NCBI GenBank assembly: GCA_965178525.1
Contig: CBCXVS010000034.1
Location: 1-35,781 of the forward strand
Length of the DNA stretch: 35,781 nucleotides
Direction of reading: 5' to 3'
Source of the DNA: CBCXVS01 sp965178525
GTDB lineage: Bacteria; Tectomicrobia; Entotheonellia; Entotheonellales; Entotheonellaceae
In this document: positions 8,242-17,062 of the stretch, piece after piece
Position numbering within the stretch: the stretch's first letter is position 1
Layout of the letters: each line of letters begins with the position of its first letter
The notes under the pieces: model-generated
What the model was told of the DNA's origin: nothing
Seen by the model: only the letters and a program-made list of their open reading frames with translations
Databases searched by the model: none
Translations under genes and position numbers: made by a program

Positions 8242-8648
8242 ATGAGCGAGCGGAGTTATCGCGTCTTCATTTCGCACGGCAACCGGACAGCTCGATCGCA
8301 AAGCAGCTGGCGAAGGAGATCCGGAAACGGGGGGCATCTACGTTTTTGGACGAAACGGATGTCTCAGCCGGTAGTGACTTCAAGCGTCTCATCAAACGAG
8401 AGATCGGGATCTGCAACGAATTGATTGCACTCTTCACGCCTTGGTCTGCTCACAGATTCTGGGTCTGGAGTGAGGTCGGTGCAGCGTGGGGACAGGATAA
8501 GCGCGTCATTGCGGTCCTCTATGGCCTGACGGTACAGGACCTGGAGCAGCTTGGCGAAAGTACTGCTGTACTTGAGGACGTGAACATACTCAACCTCGAT
8601 GACGTAGACCGTTACCTTGACGAGCTTCATGGTCGTGTCAGGGAGTAG
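8242..8648 (+). pseudogene. TIR-domain protein 1 (one-base frameshift)
   Basis: TIR domains hydrolyse NAD+ or make cyclic ADP-ribose-like signals. The frame starts at ATG 8242 (MSERSYRVFISHGN) and must gain one base near 8285 (CCGGAC to CCGGGAC) to continue as RDSSIAKQLAKEIRKRG, FLDETDVSAGSDF and FWVWSEVGAAWGQDKRVI. The restored product would be 135 residues: a stand-alone TIR with the conserved catalytic-type Glu in the WVWSE motif (about residue 78). The TAG at 8646 lies 4 bp before the start of the second TIR gene. As it stands, the start and the body are in different frames. The lesion may be real or a sequencing error. Confidence 0.7.
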
Positions 8649-8652
8649 TGAG

Positions 8653-9054
8653 ATGTCGAGTATATTTATGAGCTACAGCCGCAAAGATGGCTCTTATGCC
8701 AACCAACTTCAGTCGGTGTTAGACAAGCTTGACGTGCACGGGTTTCTCGACGAAACCGATATCGCCACCGGTGGCAAATGGAACAAGCACCTTCGCGATA
8801 CGATCCGGAAAACCGATGCTGTCGTCATCATCCTTTCCGAAAACAGTATCTACAGCAATTGGGTGATGGCAGAAGCCGGCATCGCGTGGGGACTAGACAA
8901 GCGGATCATTCCGGTCATCCCGCCAGGATCGAAGCTGGAGGCGCATGAGATTCCACCGGTTCTTCAGGGAACCCAAGTCCTGGATGCGCGTCACCTCTCG
9001 CCCACAGAGACGGCGATTCAGATTGTTGACGCCGTCACGCATAGCGACATGTAA
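8653..9054 (+). CDS. TIR-domain protein 2 (stand-alone TIR)
   Basis: This encodes a 133-residue protein made only of a TIR domain. Visible motifs are box 1 IFMSYSRKDG, then GFLDETDIATGGKWNKHL (the WWD-like loop), VVIILSENSIYSNWVMAEAG with the candidate catalytic Glu at residue 74, and WGLDKRIIPVI. The start ATG 8653 immediately follows the TIR-1 stop; an upstream ATG at 8617 would add unrelated residues encoded inside TIR-1. The two proteins share DETD and the W/E/AWG-DKR spacing, so they are tandem paralogues. Stand-alone bacterial TIRs act as NADases or bind signalling nucleotides in antiphage defence; which applies here is not determined. Confidence 0.85.
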   Translation: MSSIFMSYSRKDGSYANQLQSVLDKLDVHGFLDETDIATGGKWNKHLRDTIRKTDAVVIILSENSIYSNWVMAEAGIAWGLDKRIIPVIPPGSKLEAHEIPPVLQGTQVLDARHLSPTETAIQIVDAVTHSDM

Positions 9055-9091
9055 ATAACAGCGCTGACAGAAGGGGCTGATCGTCCGTGTC

Positions 9092-10675
9092 TCAGTCGCT
9101 GCCTTGCCGGTTCCAGCGCCCGGGCAGGAGAAAATACACCATCGGCACAATAGCAATCACGAAGCACATACAGGCAAAGAGAAAGCTGTCTTGAAAGCCA
9201 ACCGCAATGGCCTCGATATCCATCTGGCGGCGAATCGCGCCCAGCGCCGCCTGGTCTGCCGACGGCCCCATGATGCCCCCCTGGTGCAAAAACCGTTTGA
9301 GTTCATATAGCGTGTCCGCGTGCGCTAAAGCGGCACTGTCGTAGGTATGATAGGCCGCGAGTTGGTACGCCGCGCGTCGCTGCTCGAAGAGCACACTGGT
9401 GACGGTGACGCTGACGAGGCCGCCAATGCTGCGGACGACCCCCAATAATCCCTGCCCCATGCGCACCTGGTCGGCATCGAGCATCTGCACGGTGAGGATC
9501 GTGATGGGGGTATGCGTCCCCATGATGCAGACGCGATAGAGGATCACGAACCCCACGACAACGGTGACGGCCGTCAAGGCGTTGACGGAGGAAAAGAAAT
9601 AGAAGATCACGGACTCGGCCAGCAACATCGTGATGATGACCATCGGGGGCGGCAGCATATCGCTCAGACGTCCGATCATGACGCCGCTCACGCCCGACAC
9701 GATCAGCGCCGGCACGATGACCAAGCCGGCTTGCAGGGGAGACAAGCCGAGGACCTGCTGCAGGAAGATGGGCACCATGAAGAGGGCGCTAAACAGGCCC
9801 ATATTGTTGAAAAACGAACTGGCGCAAATCAGACAGAACGTCGGGATGCGAAACAAACGTAAATTCACCACGGGAAACGGCGTGAAGAGTTCCCGCAGGA
9901 GGAAGAGCCCCCCGCCGACCAGAGCCCCCAGCCCCAGCCAGATGAGCGTCGAGGTCTCGGTATCGCTGTTGCGGCTCCAGCTGATACCCAACAGGAGCGG
10001 CACCAAAAAGCTACCCAAGGCCAGCAGCCCAAGGTAATCCACCGGCTCGCCCTGGGACTCCCGCCGCTGCGGCAGCACGAGTATCCCCAGCACCGTGGCT
10101 AACGTGCCGGGGATGAGGCCCAGAAAAAAGATCATGCGCCAGGAGATTTGCTCGACCAGATACCCCCCCAAGGCGTAAAAGACCACTTGTCCCGCCGACC
10201 AGCCAATGGCCCGCAGGCCCAGCGCCAGGCCGCGCTGATTCTGCGGAAAAACGCCCACCAGGATCACCGCTGTCAGCCCTTCCATCGTCCCCATGATAAG
10301 GCCCTGCAGCAGGCGCAGGCCGATGAGCATGGGCAGATTGGTGGCGAGGCCGCACAAGATCGACGTCGCCACATACCCGATCATGATGGCGGCAAACATA
10401 TTGCGATTGCCCAGGGCGCCGCCCAGCCAGCCGAGCAGGGGCATGACCAGGATACGCGTCAGGAAAAAGCCGCTGACGACCCATTGGGTCGTGGCCAGGT
10501 CGCTCCCGAAGGCGGCCATGAGGCGGGGGATGACGATGTTGATGCTGGTGCCACCGAAGGTCTGCGTGCCACCAGCCAGAAGCACGATACCGGCGACGAG
10601 CCATTTATAATGCGGCGCTTGTGTGTCGAGCCGCAACATCGTCGTCGGTTGCGGCCGCGTCGTGGCTACGGCCAT
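9092..10675 (-). CDS. MFS drug/solute transporter, DHA2 (EmrB/QacA) family
   Basis: This is a proton-coupled efflux-type permease of 527 residues with about 14 membrane segments. DHA2 features include TSINIVIPRLMAAFGSD in the first helix, WVVSGFFLTRILVMPLLGWL in helix 2, LGNRNMFAAIMIGYVATSI near motif A, and the motif-C-like GWSAGQVVFYALGGYL around helix 5. An extended loop occurs before the last helix (QLAAYHTYDSAALAHADTL), as in EmrB. The partner EmrA-like membrane fusion gene is absent. It reads towards tandem TIR gene 2, with a 37-bp gap between convergent ends. Substrate unknown. Confidence 0.9.
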   Translation of the reverse strand: MAVATTRPQPTTMLRLDTQAPHYKWLVAGIVLLAGGTQTFGGTSINIVIPRLMAAFGSDLATTQWVVSGFFLTRILVMPLLGWLGGALGNRNMFAAIMIGYVATSILCGLATNLPMLIGLRLLQGLIMGTMEGLTAVILVGVFPQNQRGLALGLRAIGWSAGQVVFYALGGYLVEQISWRMIFFLGLIPGTLATVLGILVLPQRRESQGEPVDYLGLLALGSFLVPLLLGISWSRNSDTETSTLIWLGLGALVGGGLFLLRELFTPFPVVNLRLFRIPTFCLICASSFFNNMGLFSALFMVPIFLQQVLGLSPLQAGLVIVPALIVSGVSGVMIGRLSDMLPPPMVIITMLLAESVIFYFFSSVNALTAVTVVVGFVILYRVCIMGTHTPITILTVQMLDADQVRMGQGLLGVVRSIGGLVSVTVTSVLFEQRRAAYQLAAYHTYDSAALAHADTLYELKRFLHQGGIMGPSADQAALGAIRRQMDIEAIAVGFQDSFLFACMCFVIAIVPMVYFLLPGRWNRQGSD

Positions 10676-10964
10676 GCCTGCCTTTCCTCATACGTACTGT
10701 CGGTGCTCGCAGCGGTCGCGGCGCGGTTGGGATATCCTGAGCCGTCCTGGTTCCATGGGAGGAAAGAAGAGCTGCTACGGCTGAGAAACGCGCTCATTAT
10801 AGTCGCGGCTGACGCTGAGGTCAATGTGCGTTCGAGTTCAGACAGGGATCCGCGAAGGACGCGAAGGGACGAAGGGGATAGGCGTTCCCACCATGCCAAG
10901 CGCAGCCGAGCCCCTGGCACATGACGTAGGGGCTCGGCTGTGCGGCGGCGTCCGGGCACATGGG
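10676..10964. other. intergenic spacer downstream of the ABC binding protein gene
   Basis: About 290 bp without a gene, between two minus-strand genes. The MFS promoter is presumably in the low-coordinate half. The other half holds the long hairpin described separately. I see no other coding signal. Confidence 0.5.
10901..10942 (-). terminator. terminator-like perfect 12-bp hairpin after the ABC binding protein gene
   Basis: AGCCGAGCCCCT at 10904-10915 is exactly complementary to AGGGGCTCGGCT at 10928-10939, with a 12-base loop, and pairing can extend by about three positions. It lies just past the stop codon of the minus-strand binding protein gene. No T-run follows in the direction of transcription, so it may be a Rho-assisted or mRNA-stabilising hairpin rather than a classic intrinsic terminator. 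Confidence 0.6.
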
Positions 10965-12578
10965 CTACGCCATCCAGGCGACCCGCAGCCCAGCGCCCTG
11001 GGTATGCGGCGAGCCGGAGATCGCTGGCTGGTAATCGCGCAGGTTCATCACCCCGGCTTCCAGTAGCGTCAGGTAGTTGGTAAACAGCACCGGCAGGTCC
11101 TTATTGATGATGCTGTCAATCTCCCCGTAGAGTTCCAAGCGTTTTTTCGTGTCTCGGGTGCGGCGGGCTTCCTCAATCAGCTTGTCCGCCTTCTCATTGT
11201 AGTAACGCGATTGCTGTTTCGTGAGGGGACCGGCCGAGTGGATTTCACGCGAATACCAGCCATCCGGATCGAAACGATACGACGACGCCTCCGATTCGGC
11301 ATGGAACGCCCCCGCCTTGCGTTTTTGCAGGATCACGGCCGAGTCATAGATGTTGTACTTGACCTTGAAGCCTAACTCCGTCCACATCGCCTCCACCAGC
11401 TCCCCGGTCTGCTGCATGTACGGCCAGGAATTGTTGGCCATCAGCTCGACCACGGTCCCCACGGCTTTGGCTTGTTTGAGCAGGAACTTGGCCTTGTCCG
11501 GATCGTACTCGGGCCAGGACTGGGCTCCCGCGGCATGCCAGGGACTGACCTTGGCATAAAAGCCCGTGGCGATATCGCCGCGCCCGTAAAACACCGCCTC
11601 GTTGATCGCCGCATGGTTGGTGGCATGGGCCGCAGCCCGACGGAGCTTTTTGCCTTCGGGCGTCTTGTCCGAGAACGGACCGTCTCCGAGGTTGAAGGTG
11701 ATATGGGCAGTCCCTAGTGAAGGCGCGTCCCAGGCCTGAAATTGCCCCGCGTACTTCTGGGGAAACTCTGCCGCGTCGGCATAGGCCATATTGTCGATGA
11801 GATCGACTTGTCCCGTCCGCAGCGCCGTCAGGCGCACCCGATCTTCCTTTTTGGGCCGCCCTTCGATGGCGTTTAGATACGGTAGACTGTTGCCCTCCGC
11901 ATCGGTTTCGAAGTAATTCTCGAACCGCTCCAGGAGCGTCACGGCGTAGCGCTCCCACTTCACGAACTTGAACGGCCCGCAGCCGATGGGGTGGGTGTTG
12001 GCCTGCGCTTCGCTGTCCGGCGCCATCAGGTTACAGGGATAAAACACCACATTGGCGGGAAACGCCGCACTGGGCTGGTGCAGGTGGCAGACCACCGTGT
12101 ATTTGTCGGGGATTTTCACCTCTTTAAGATTTTGCAGGGCCGAGCGCTTAAAGGAGCGCGACCGTTTGGGATCTTGCATGCGCTCAAAATTTCACTTGAC
12201 GGCGACCGCGTCCACCTCGCGCCCGTTGTGGAAAAGCACGCCTTTGCGCAGTTTAAAGGTGTAGGTCAGCAAATCCTGGGAGGCGTCCCACTCGGTGGCA
12301 ATGCCGGGAACCGGCTCGAGTTTCGGATTGACATCGACCAAGCCCTGCGTGGTGAGCGCCATCGGGAAGGACACGTAATACATGGAATTGCGATGGGGGT
12401 CGAGACCTGTGGTATCGGAGCGGGTCGCAAAGCGGATGGTTCCCCCACGCCCAGGTTTGCGCTCGCCGGCTTCAGCCTTTCCGGCAAGCCCAGCCGCGGC
12501 TGCGCCAGCAAGTGCGCCACTCGTGCCGGCGAGGAAGGCGCGCCGTGACAGCTCTGCCTGTTGTCCCGTCCTGTCCAT
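10965..12578 (-). pseudogene. ABC transporter substrate-binding protein, family 5, interrupted by TGA
   Basis: This is the periplasmic dipeptide/oligopeptide/nickel-type binding protein (SBP_bac_5). The ATG at 12578 has a good AAGGAG site. A Tat signal (SRRAFLAGTSGALAG) leads into GGTIRFATRSDTTGLDPH and the LEPVPGIATEWDAS block. At codon 129 (12192-12194) a TGA sits where the family has Trp or Phe in VK-W-NFERMQDP, and the same frame then runs uninterrupted for about 400 residues to 10965, including GCGPFKFVKWER and the PWHAAGAQSWPEYDPDKAKFLLKQA motif. A TGG-to-TGA change explains the break. No permease or ATPase genes are adjacent, so it is also an orphan receptor. The C-terminal part could initiate at ATG 12179 but would lack export. 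Confidence 0.85.
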
Positions 12579-12715
12579 ACTTCTCTCCTTCTCTGAGGCT
12601 GTTACCAGGCGATAGGCCAATAAAAAAAGGATTCGTATTCTACGCCCAGTCTTCTTCCGTGTCAAAACAAGAACCGCGATGCCGCGCCACAACACGATGT
12701 ATATTGAAAGAAGAT

Positions 12716-12736
12716 ACCCATTGACTATGAATGGGT
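12716..12736. promoter_or_regulatory. operator-like inverted repeat between divergent genes
   Basis: ACCCATT (12716-12722) and AATGGGT (12730-12736) are perfect 7-bp arms with a 7-base spacer. They lie in the roughly 220-bp region between the minus-strand binding protein gene and the plus-strand methyltransferase gene. The size and position fit a dimeric regulator site, but no regulator gene is adjacent and the match could be chance. Confidence 0.3.
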
Positions 12737-12798
12737 GGCATTTTAGGCTGCTGTAGGTAGGCAACCACTTTATTTGATGGATTCGCCGTTATGGGTCC

Positions 12799-13731
12799 GT
12801 GTGTGAGGGGCGTGAAATCGTGTACCAGTATCGGCATCGTCCGGACGTGTTGGAGGCAAGACTCACGGCTTTTGCACGCCATGCCGGCCTCTTTGCCGCC
12901 GGGAATCTCGCCGCCAGGGCCGCCGCGCTGGACGTCATCCAACAGGTCTATCAGTTGCTGCAGCTACACCGCCACGATGCCCAGTCGGGACGCTACCGCA
13001 GGAGCTTGCAGCAGCAAGCCCGAGCGCTGGAAGAACGTCTGCGGGAGGCCGATGCCGCGTGGTTTCACACCTTGCGCCAGCAGATTCGCACCGGGGCCCA
13101 TTCCGCGGCCACGCTGCGCCGCCTCTTCGATCGCCATACCCGTTATCGGCCTGGCCGTGTAGGGCAAATGCACTGGGGTTACGATACGCTGGACGCGCTC
13201 GTCCAAGGGCTCCTACGGGCGGCGCATGCCCCCGCCACGGTGCAGCATGATGATATCGACATGATCCCGTATGAGCCCACGCCAGCTCGGGCCATCCTGG
13301 ATCTGGTCGATCAGACGGATTTGACGGCCAAAGATGTGTTTTACGATTTAGGTGCCGGGCTGGGCCATGTCGCCATACTGGTGCACCTCCTGACGCGAGC
13401 GGCGGCGTGGGGTGTGGAGATCGAAGCGGCGTACTGCGCGCACGCGCAGCACGGCGCCGAGGAATTGGGCTTATCGCAGGTGCGGTTTCTGCATGGTGAT
13501 GCCCGTTATGTGGATTATGCTGAGGGCAATGTGTTTTTTATGTATACCCCGTTTACTGGCAAGGTGTTGGACGCCGTGCTCGCCGCCTTGGCCGGCGAAG
13601 CCCGACGCCGGCCCATGACGCTGTGTACGTATGGCGCCCGCACGTTTGAGGTGGCGCGGCAGCCATGGTTACGCTTGCGCCATCCTGAGGCCGAACAGGC
13701 CTATGCGGCAGCGGTATTCACCAGCCGTTGA
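12799..13731 (+). CDS. class I SAM-dependent methyltransferase
   Basis: The 310-residue product has an Arg/Ala/Leu-rich helical N-terminal domain (about 1-150) and a Rossmann methyltransferase domain. Motif I is DVFYDLGAGLGHVAILV (about residues 178-194), followed by the acidic strand end WGVEIEAAY and the HGDAR loop typical of motif III; VFFMYTPFTGKV may hold the catalytic region. The substrate is unknown: the layout, with a helical domain before a DLGAGLGH motif, faintly resembles Dot1-like or small-molecule methyltransferases. The start is GTG 12799; no strong ribosome site distinguishes it from nearby starts. The gene is intact. Confidence 0.8.
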   Translation: MCEGREIVYQYRHRPDVLEARLTAFARHAGLFAAGNLAARAAALDVIQQVYQLLQLHRHDAQSGRYRRSLQQQARALEERLREADAAWFHTLRQQIRTGAHSAATLRRLFDRHTRYRPGRVGQMHWGYDTLDALVQGLLRAAHAPATVQHDDIDMIPYEPTPARAILDLVDQTDLTAKDVFYDLGAGLGHVAILVHLLTRAAAWGVEIEAAYCAHAQHGAEELGLSQVRFLHGDARYVDYAEGNVFFMYTPFTGKVLDAVLAALAGEARRRPMTLCTYGARTFEVARQPWLRLRHPEAEQAYAAAVFTSR

Positions 13732-13796
13732 CACACTGATCTTGCTCCGGAACACGGCCAAGTTGCCGGTCATCGTTAGGCGTGGTGATGCGAACG

Positions 13797-13964
13797 CTAA
13801 TGCCCTCCGCAATCCTCATCGAGCCGTACATCGAGGTCCCGGGTATGCTCATGCATATGGAGAACCGCAGCGTTCAATTCGCCTAACATGGTTTCCACTT
13901 GGTCTTCTCCGAGGCCGGCTTGTTCTAGAGGCATCTGATGTTGAATATGTACGTCATATGTCAT
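13797..13964 (-). CDS. possible 55-residue protein, unrecognised
   Basis: A short minus-strand frame starts ATG 13964 and stops TAG 13797-13799. It reads MTYDVHIQHQMPLEQAG and continues with an acidic amphipathic helix-like stretch (LGEDQVETMLGELNAAVL) and a His/Asp-rich end. The residue composition looks like a real protein rather than a random frame, and it fills an otherwise empty 360-bp gap. There is no clear ribosome site before 13964; an internal ATG (Met11) is an alternative. It could be a fragment of a larger gene. Confidence 0.35.
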   Translation of the reverse strand: MTYDVHIQHQMPLEQAGLGEDQVETMLGELNAAVLHMHEHTRDLDVRLDEDCGGH

Positions 13965-14094
13965 ACATTGTGAGGGTCGAAATAAAATGACATGGATCTC
14001 TTTCCTCTAGAAACATGTCTCAAGGTCATTTTATCGGGATACGTCATGATTCACGAGGTGTGTGTTAGGCCGTTATGGAGTGGTGGGAATCCAG

Positions 14095-15882
14095 ATGGAT
14101 GTGTTCATTAGCTATAAAAGTGAAGATCGAGCCACTGCAGAAGTGATCGTATCACGCCTTGAAGCCGACGGTTTCAGTGTCTGGTGGGATCAGGGCATCT
14201 ATCCTTCTGCGAATTGGCGAGCTGAGATTGACCAGCAACTCGCTGCGGCGACATGCGTTCTCGTATTATGGTCGGTTAATTCGTGTGATCCGCAAGTTGG
14301 GGCGTGGGTGATTCAAGAAGCAGAGGATGGAGAACGGCGCGGCGTTTTGGTGCCGGTGATGATTGACGACGTCATCCTGCCAATCGGACTACGCCATGTC
14401 CAAGCCGCCGACCTGATTGCCTGGAACGGTGATGCGCAAGATCCGCGATGGCGCTCTGTGGTGGCCACGGTCAGGCAGAAGATCAGCGGCGACGTAGGCA
14501 ACCCTGCTCTGACATCTGCGGTGACGGGTACAACCGTACGAGAGATATTTCGGGGCCGGTGGCCACAACTTTGTTTTGTAATCGGCGTTGGCACACTTGT
14601 TACCGCAAGTACTCTCGTGGCTGGCATCGTTTTCGCTGCGACGCTAGTCGCCGGTTTCGCGGTTGCTTATGCGCTATTCAATGTCTTGCTGGCTCGGCAC
14701 CGTGGTGAACGTGTAACCGCGAATCTGTTAAGACGCGCGTTTGCGGTTACCTGGGTGACTTACGTCGCAAGTGGAGTAGTTTGGCTAGCTGCCCTCGGCT
14801 TTATCTTTGGGCCGTTATTTTTGGCCAGAACCACTAATGAATTGACGGTTCGAGTGGTTGATGAGGCGGGTCGTCCTCTCCCTGCTACACATGTTCTTAT
14901 CATTGACGGCCAAAAGCGATCGAGATTACAGCTAGATGCGTTAGGGATCGCTAGTCATCGCTATTCGGTTCTGGGCGGTAGTGGCCGGATAAGAGTTCGT
15001 GTGGAGAACACGACACAAAATCAAGAAGCTGAAGTCCGCAAAAACAGTGGGCCTCCTCCCAACCTGCTCTTTCGCCTTTGGAGCGGAAATCCGATATTCG
15101 ATGTCGCACATTACACTGCTGAAGAGTCCGCCATCGATGCCATACTTAAAGGTGAAATGCCCCCCGCCATACAATCTCGATTCCCAAAAGTCGTTGGCGT
15201 ACTGAAAAATTCGGTTTGGGAAAAGACATCAGATTTTGTTTCATTTTTCCATCAGATGAATTCGGAACGATTACACGTAGATTCTATAGAAGGACAAATC
15301 GACGGTAAACGCTTGCCAGAGATAGATACCGACGAAGAACCTGACTCGCCTTTCTCGCGGTTAAAATGGGCGAGATCAATATCTGTCGGAAGTGGCCACC
15401 ATCTGACGCTTCGTTTGTTGCTGCCTCGCACGCCGGACGGCAAGGCCCCCTGGGGTACATTTGCGGTGGTACGTAGTTTCAATGATTACTACAAAGGAAG
15501 CAAAGCAAAGTTCGATGCTGAAACCACTGGGCGTCTAGCCTCGGCAAAGCTCGATCGTCTCGAGGAAGATGGCTTTTTTTCTGTTAGCTTACTAAGAGCC
15601 ATGGGCGCAGGGGAGCTGCATGAGCTCAACCAAAGTGGCATCAACGTTGGAGACCCATATGCCGCACAAAGCGAAATCAATGCGTTTATTAAATACCTGA
15701 TTGACAACAGCGCGCCACCCGCAATGATTTTGGCGGATATTGTGCCTGAGCTACTGTCTCAAGAGGGCTGTGACTACGTAGATCCTGGATATGTATTATC
15801 GATGACACTGCCGGCTCCTGAGCTTCGCGTGACCATTATACGAAACGTCTCGGATCAGCCACTTCCGATCACCTCTCTTTGA
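14095..15882 (+). CDS. TIR domain-transmembrane protein with beta-sandwich and unknown C-terminal domain
   Basis: The 595-residue product has four parts. Residues 1-130 form a TIR domain (MDVFISYKSEDRATAE, FSVWWDQGI, VLVLWSVNS, WVIQEAEDGERRGVLVPV) with the candidate catalytic Glu at about residue 75. Residues about 156-200 and 215-244 are membrane helices (two or three). Residues about 249-305 resemble a carboxypeptidase-regulatory/CnaB-like beta sandwich (LTVRVVDEAGRPLPATHV). The remaining 290 residues match nothing I recognise. The start ATG 14095 begins the TIR fold directly; ATG-like starts further up add nothing conserved. Composition is more AT-rich than flanking genes. The downstream gene begins 6 bp after the stop, so they form a unit. 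Role in defence or signalling is inference. Confidence 0.82.
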   Translation: MDVFISYKSEDRATAEVIVSRLEADGFSVWWDQGIYPSANWRAEIDQQLAAATCVLVLWSVNSCDPQVGAWVIQEAEDGERRGVLVPVMIDDVILPIGLRHVQAADLIAWNGDAQDPRWRSVVATVRQKISGDVGNPALTSAVTGTTVREIFRGRWPQLCFVIGVGTLVTASTLVAGIVFAATLVAGFAVAYALFNVLLARHRGERVTANLLRRAFAVTWVTYVASGVVWLAALGFIFGPLFLARTTNELTVRVVDEAGRPLPATHVLIIDGQKRSRLQLDALGIASHRYSVLGGSGRIRVRVENTTQNQEAEVRKNSGPPPNLLFRLWSGNPIFDVAHYTAEESAIDAILKGEMPPAIQSRFPKVVGVLKNSVWEKTSDFVSFFHQMNSERLHVDSIEGQIDGKRLPEIDTDEEPDSPFSRLKWARSISVGSGHHLTLRLLLPRTPDGKAPWGTFAVVRSFNDYYKGSKAKFDAETTGRLASAKLDRLEEDGFFSVSLLRAMGAGELHELNQSGINVGDPYAAQSEINAFIKYLIDNSAPPAMILADIVPELLSQEGCDYVDPGYVLSMTLPAPELRVTIIRNVSDQPLPITSL

Positions 15883-15888
15883 TATGAA

Positions 15889-16824
15889 ATGTCAATCGGT
15901 CAAGGAATAAAGCGAATGCAGGACCAACCGGAGACAAGGATCAAGGAGGTTCGCGATCCTCTCCCTGGTGGCATTTTGGCGCCCGGCGAAGCGATTGTCA
16001 TACCAAGAATGTTTGTCTTGAGAGCCGATCATGCAAAAGACACGGCGTCTATAATACGACAATTGATTGATGACAAGAATGTGGCTAGTGGATTTGCTCT
16101 AATCCATTTTGATCATCCTAGAGAATATGACATAGATAAGCAAGAATTTGTCGCATTAAATGTGCCGGCTGAATCAGTTGTACTCCCAAGACAGCATATA
16201 TTCGTCGGGGTTCCAGGTGTGAAATTATATGGAGATGGCAGACGACGACCACTTGATCACGATCAAAGGGAGATATTTATTGTCGGCGAAGGCGTTATGC
16301 GCATCGATGTCGGTGTTAATCGTACCCTGATTCCCACTCGTGAAGATAAGGGCGTGGCCCTAGCGATTTTGGGTGGACAAGAATGGGGAAGTTGTCCGTT
16401 TCTCTTCGTCACTGATGAATTAGGATATCCGGAACGAAATTTGGGGCATGTCATTGCTGATCGTATCGGCAAGGATGGGGAAGGGAGTTCGTTTACACCG
16501 ATACCGCCAGGTACCGCAAAATTCATCATACGCGAGCTAGAACCTGAAACAACTTATATCAATTACGCATCGCTTCGTGTTGTGAAAAACAACGGCACGA
16601 AACATACTTATGTGGCAAATCAAGACGATATAAAGATGAATGATTTCGATTATATGATGATTCAAACCGGAGAATCTAAAGAGATTCTATTTCCTGACTA
16701 TATACCTGATTCTACAGATCGAGCAGTGACCATTGAGATAAGTGGGTACTATGAGCCTCGTGCAGCCGTAAGAGCCGTCAATCGCCAGTTATTCAGGGGT
16801 ACCTTGCGGCAAGCTTTGAAATAA
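15889..16824 (+). CDS. unrecognised partner of the TIR-transmembrane protein
   Basis: I recognise no family. The product (311 residues, or 302 from ATG 15916) appears soluble and beta-rich, with no signal peptide or membrane segment. It carries many short hydrophobic strands (GEAIVIPRMFVLRAD, FALIHFDHP, QHIFVGVPGVKLYG, REIFIVGEGVMRIDVGV) and a late EPETTYINYASLRVV segment that looks fibronectin/immunoglobulin-like. The ATG at 15916 has an AAGGA site about 9 bases upstream, whereas 15889 has none, so 15916 may be the true start. It follows the TIR gene by 6 bp, shares its composition and ends with a basic tail (FRGTLRQALK). It may be a ligand sensor or regulator of the TIR protein (inference). 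Confidence 0.7.
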   Translation: MSIGQGIKRMQDQPETRIKEVRDPLPGGILAPGEAIVIPRMFVLRADHAKDTASIIRQLIDDKNVASGFALIHFDHPREYDIDKQEFVALNVPAESVVLPRQHIFVGVPGVKLYGDGRRRPLDHDQREIFIVGEGVMRIDVGVNRTLIPTREDKGVALAILGGQEWGSCPFLFVTDELGYPERNLGHVIADRIGKDGEGSSFTPIPPGTAKFIIRELEPETTYINYASLRVVKNNGTKHTYVANQDDIKMNDFDYMMIQTGESKEILFPDYIPDSTDRAVTIEISGYYEPRAAVRAVNRQLFRGTLRQALK

Positions 16825-16859
16825 GGATTGATCAACCATCATCGACGGAGACCACGCGT

Positions 16860-17057
16860 ATGGCCGATCTGAGCGAAACCGAACTCACCGCCCTGGCAAA
16901 AGCCGCCGGCATTCACATTCCCCCGGCGTTGCTGACCGAAGTGGGATACAGCCTCAACGCCCTTCTGGAGACGCTGGACAAGATCGATATCCCAGACCTC
17001 GACCGCGTTGAACCCCTACCCATTCTGCCGCCGCCCACACCCCAAGCCGGGAGTTAA
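16860..17057 (+). CDS. AtzG/GatC-like small amidase subunit
   Basis: The 65-residue product aligns by eye with GatC-like and AtzG proteins: ETELTALAKAAGIHIPPALLTEV, then a helix LNALLETLDKIDIPDL and the end motif DRVEPLPILPPPTP, where VEP followed by Pro-rich sequence is characteristic. Such subunits wrap around amidase-signature enzymes and stabilise them. It lies 5 bp upstream of the amidase gene, so the pair is presumably translated together as an amidase complex resembling AtzE-AtzG rather than tRNA amidotransferase, since no gatB is present. The start ATG 16860 has a CGGAGA about 10 bases upstream. Confidence 0.75.
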   Translation: MADLSETELTALAKAAGIHIPPALLTEVGYSLNALLETLDKIDIPDLDRVEPLPILPPPTPQAGS

Positions 17058-17062
17058 CCGGG

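Noticed and set aside
13631..13990. Plus-strand frame overlapping the methyltransferase end
   Set aside because: It is out of frame with the conserved methyltransferase, has no family motif and is Arg-rich in the way of GC-rich shadows.
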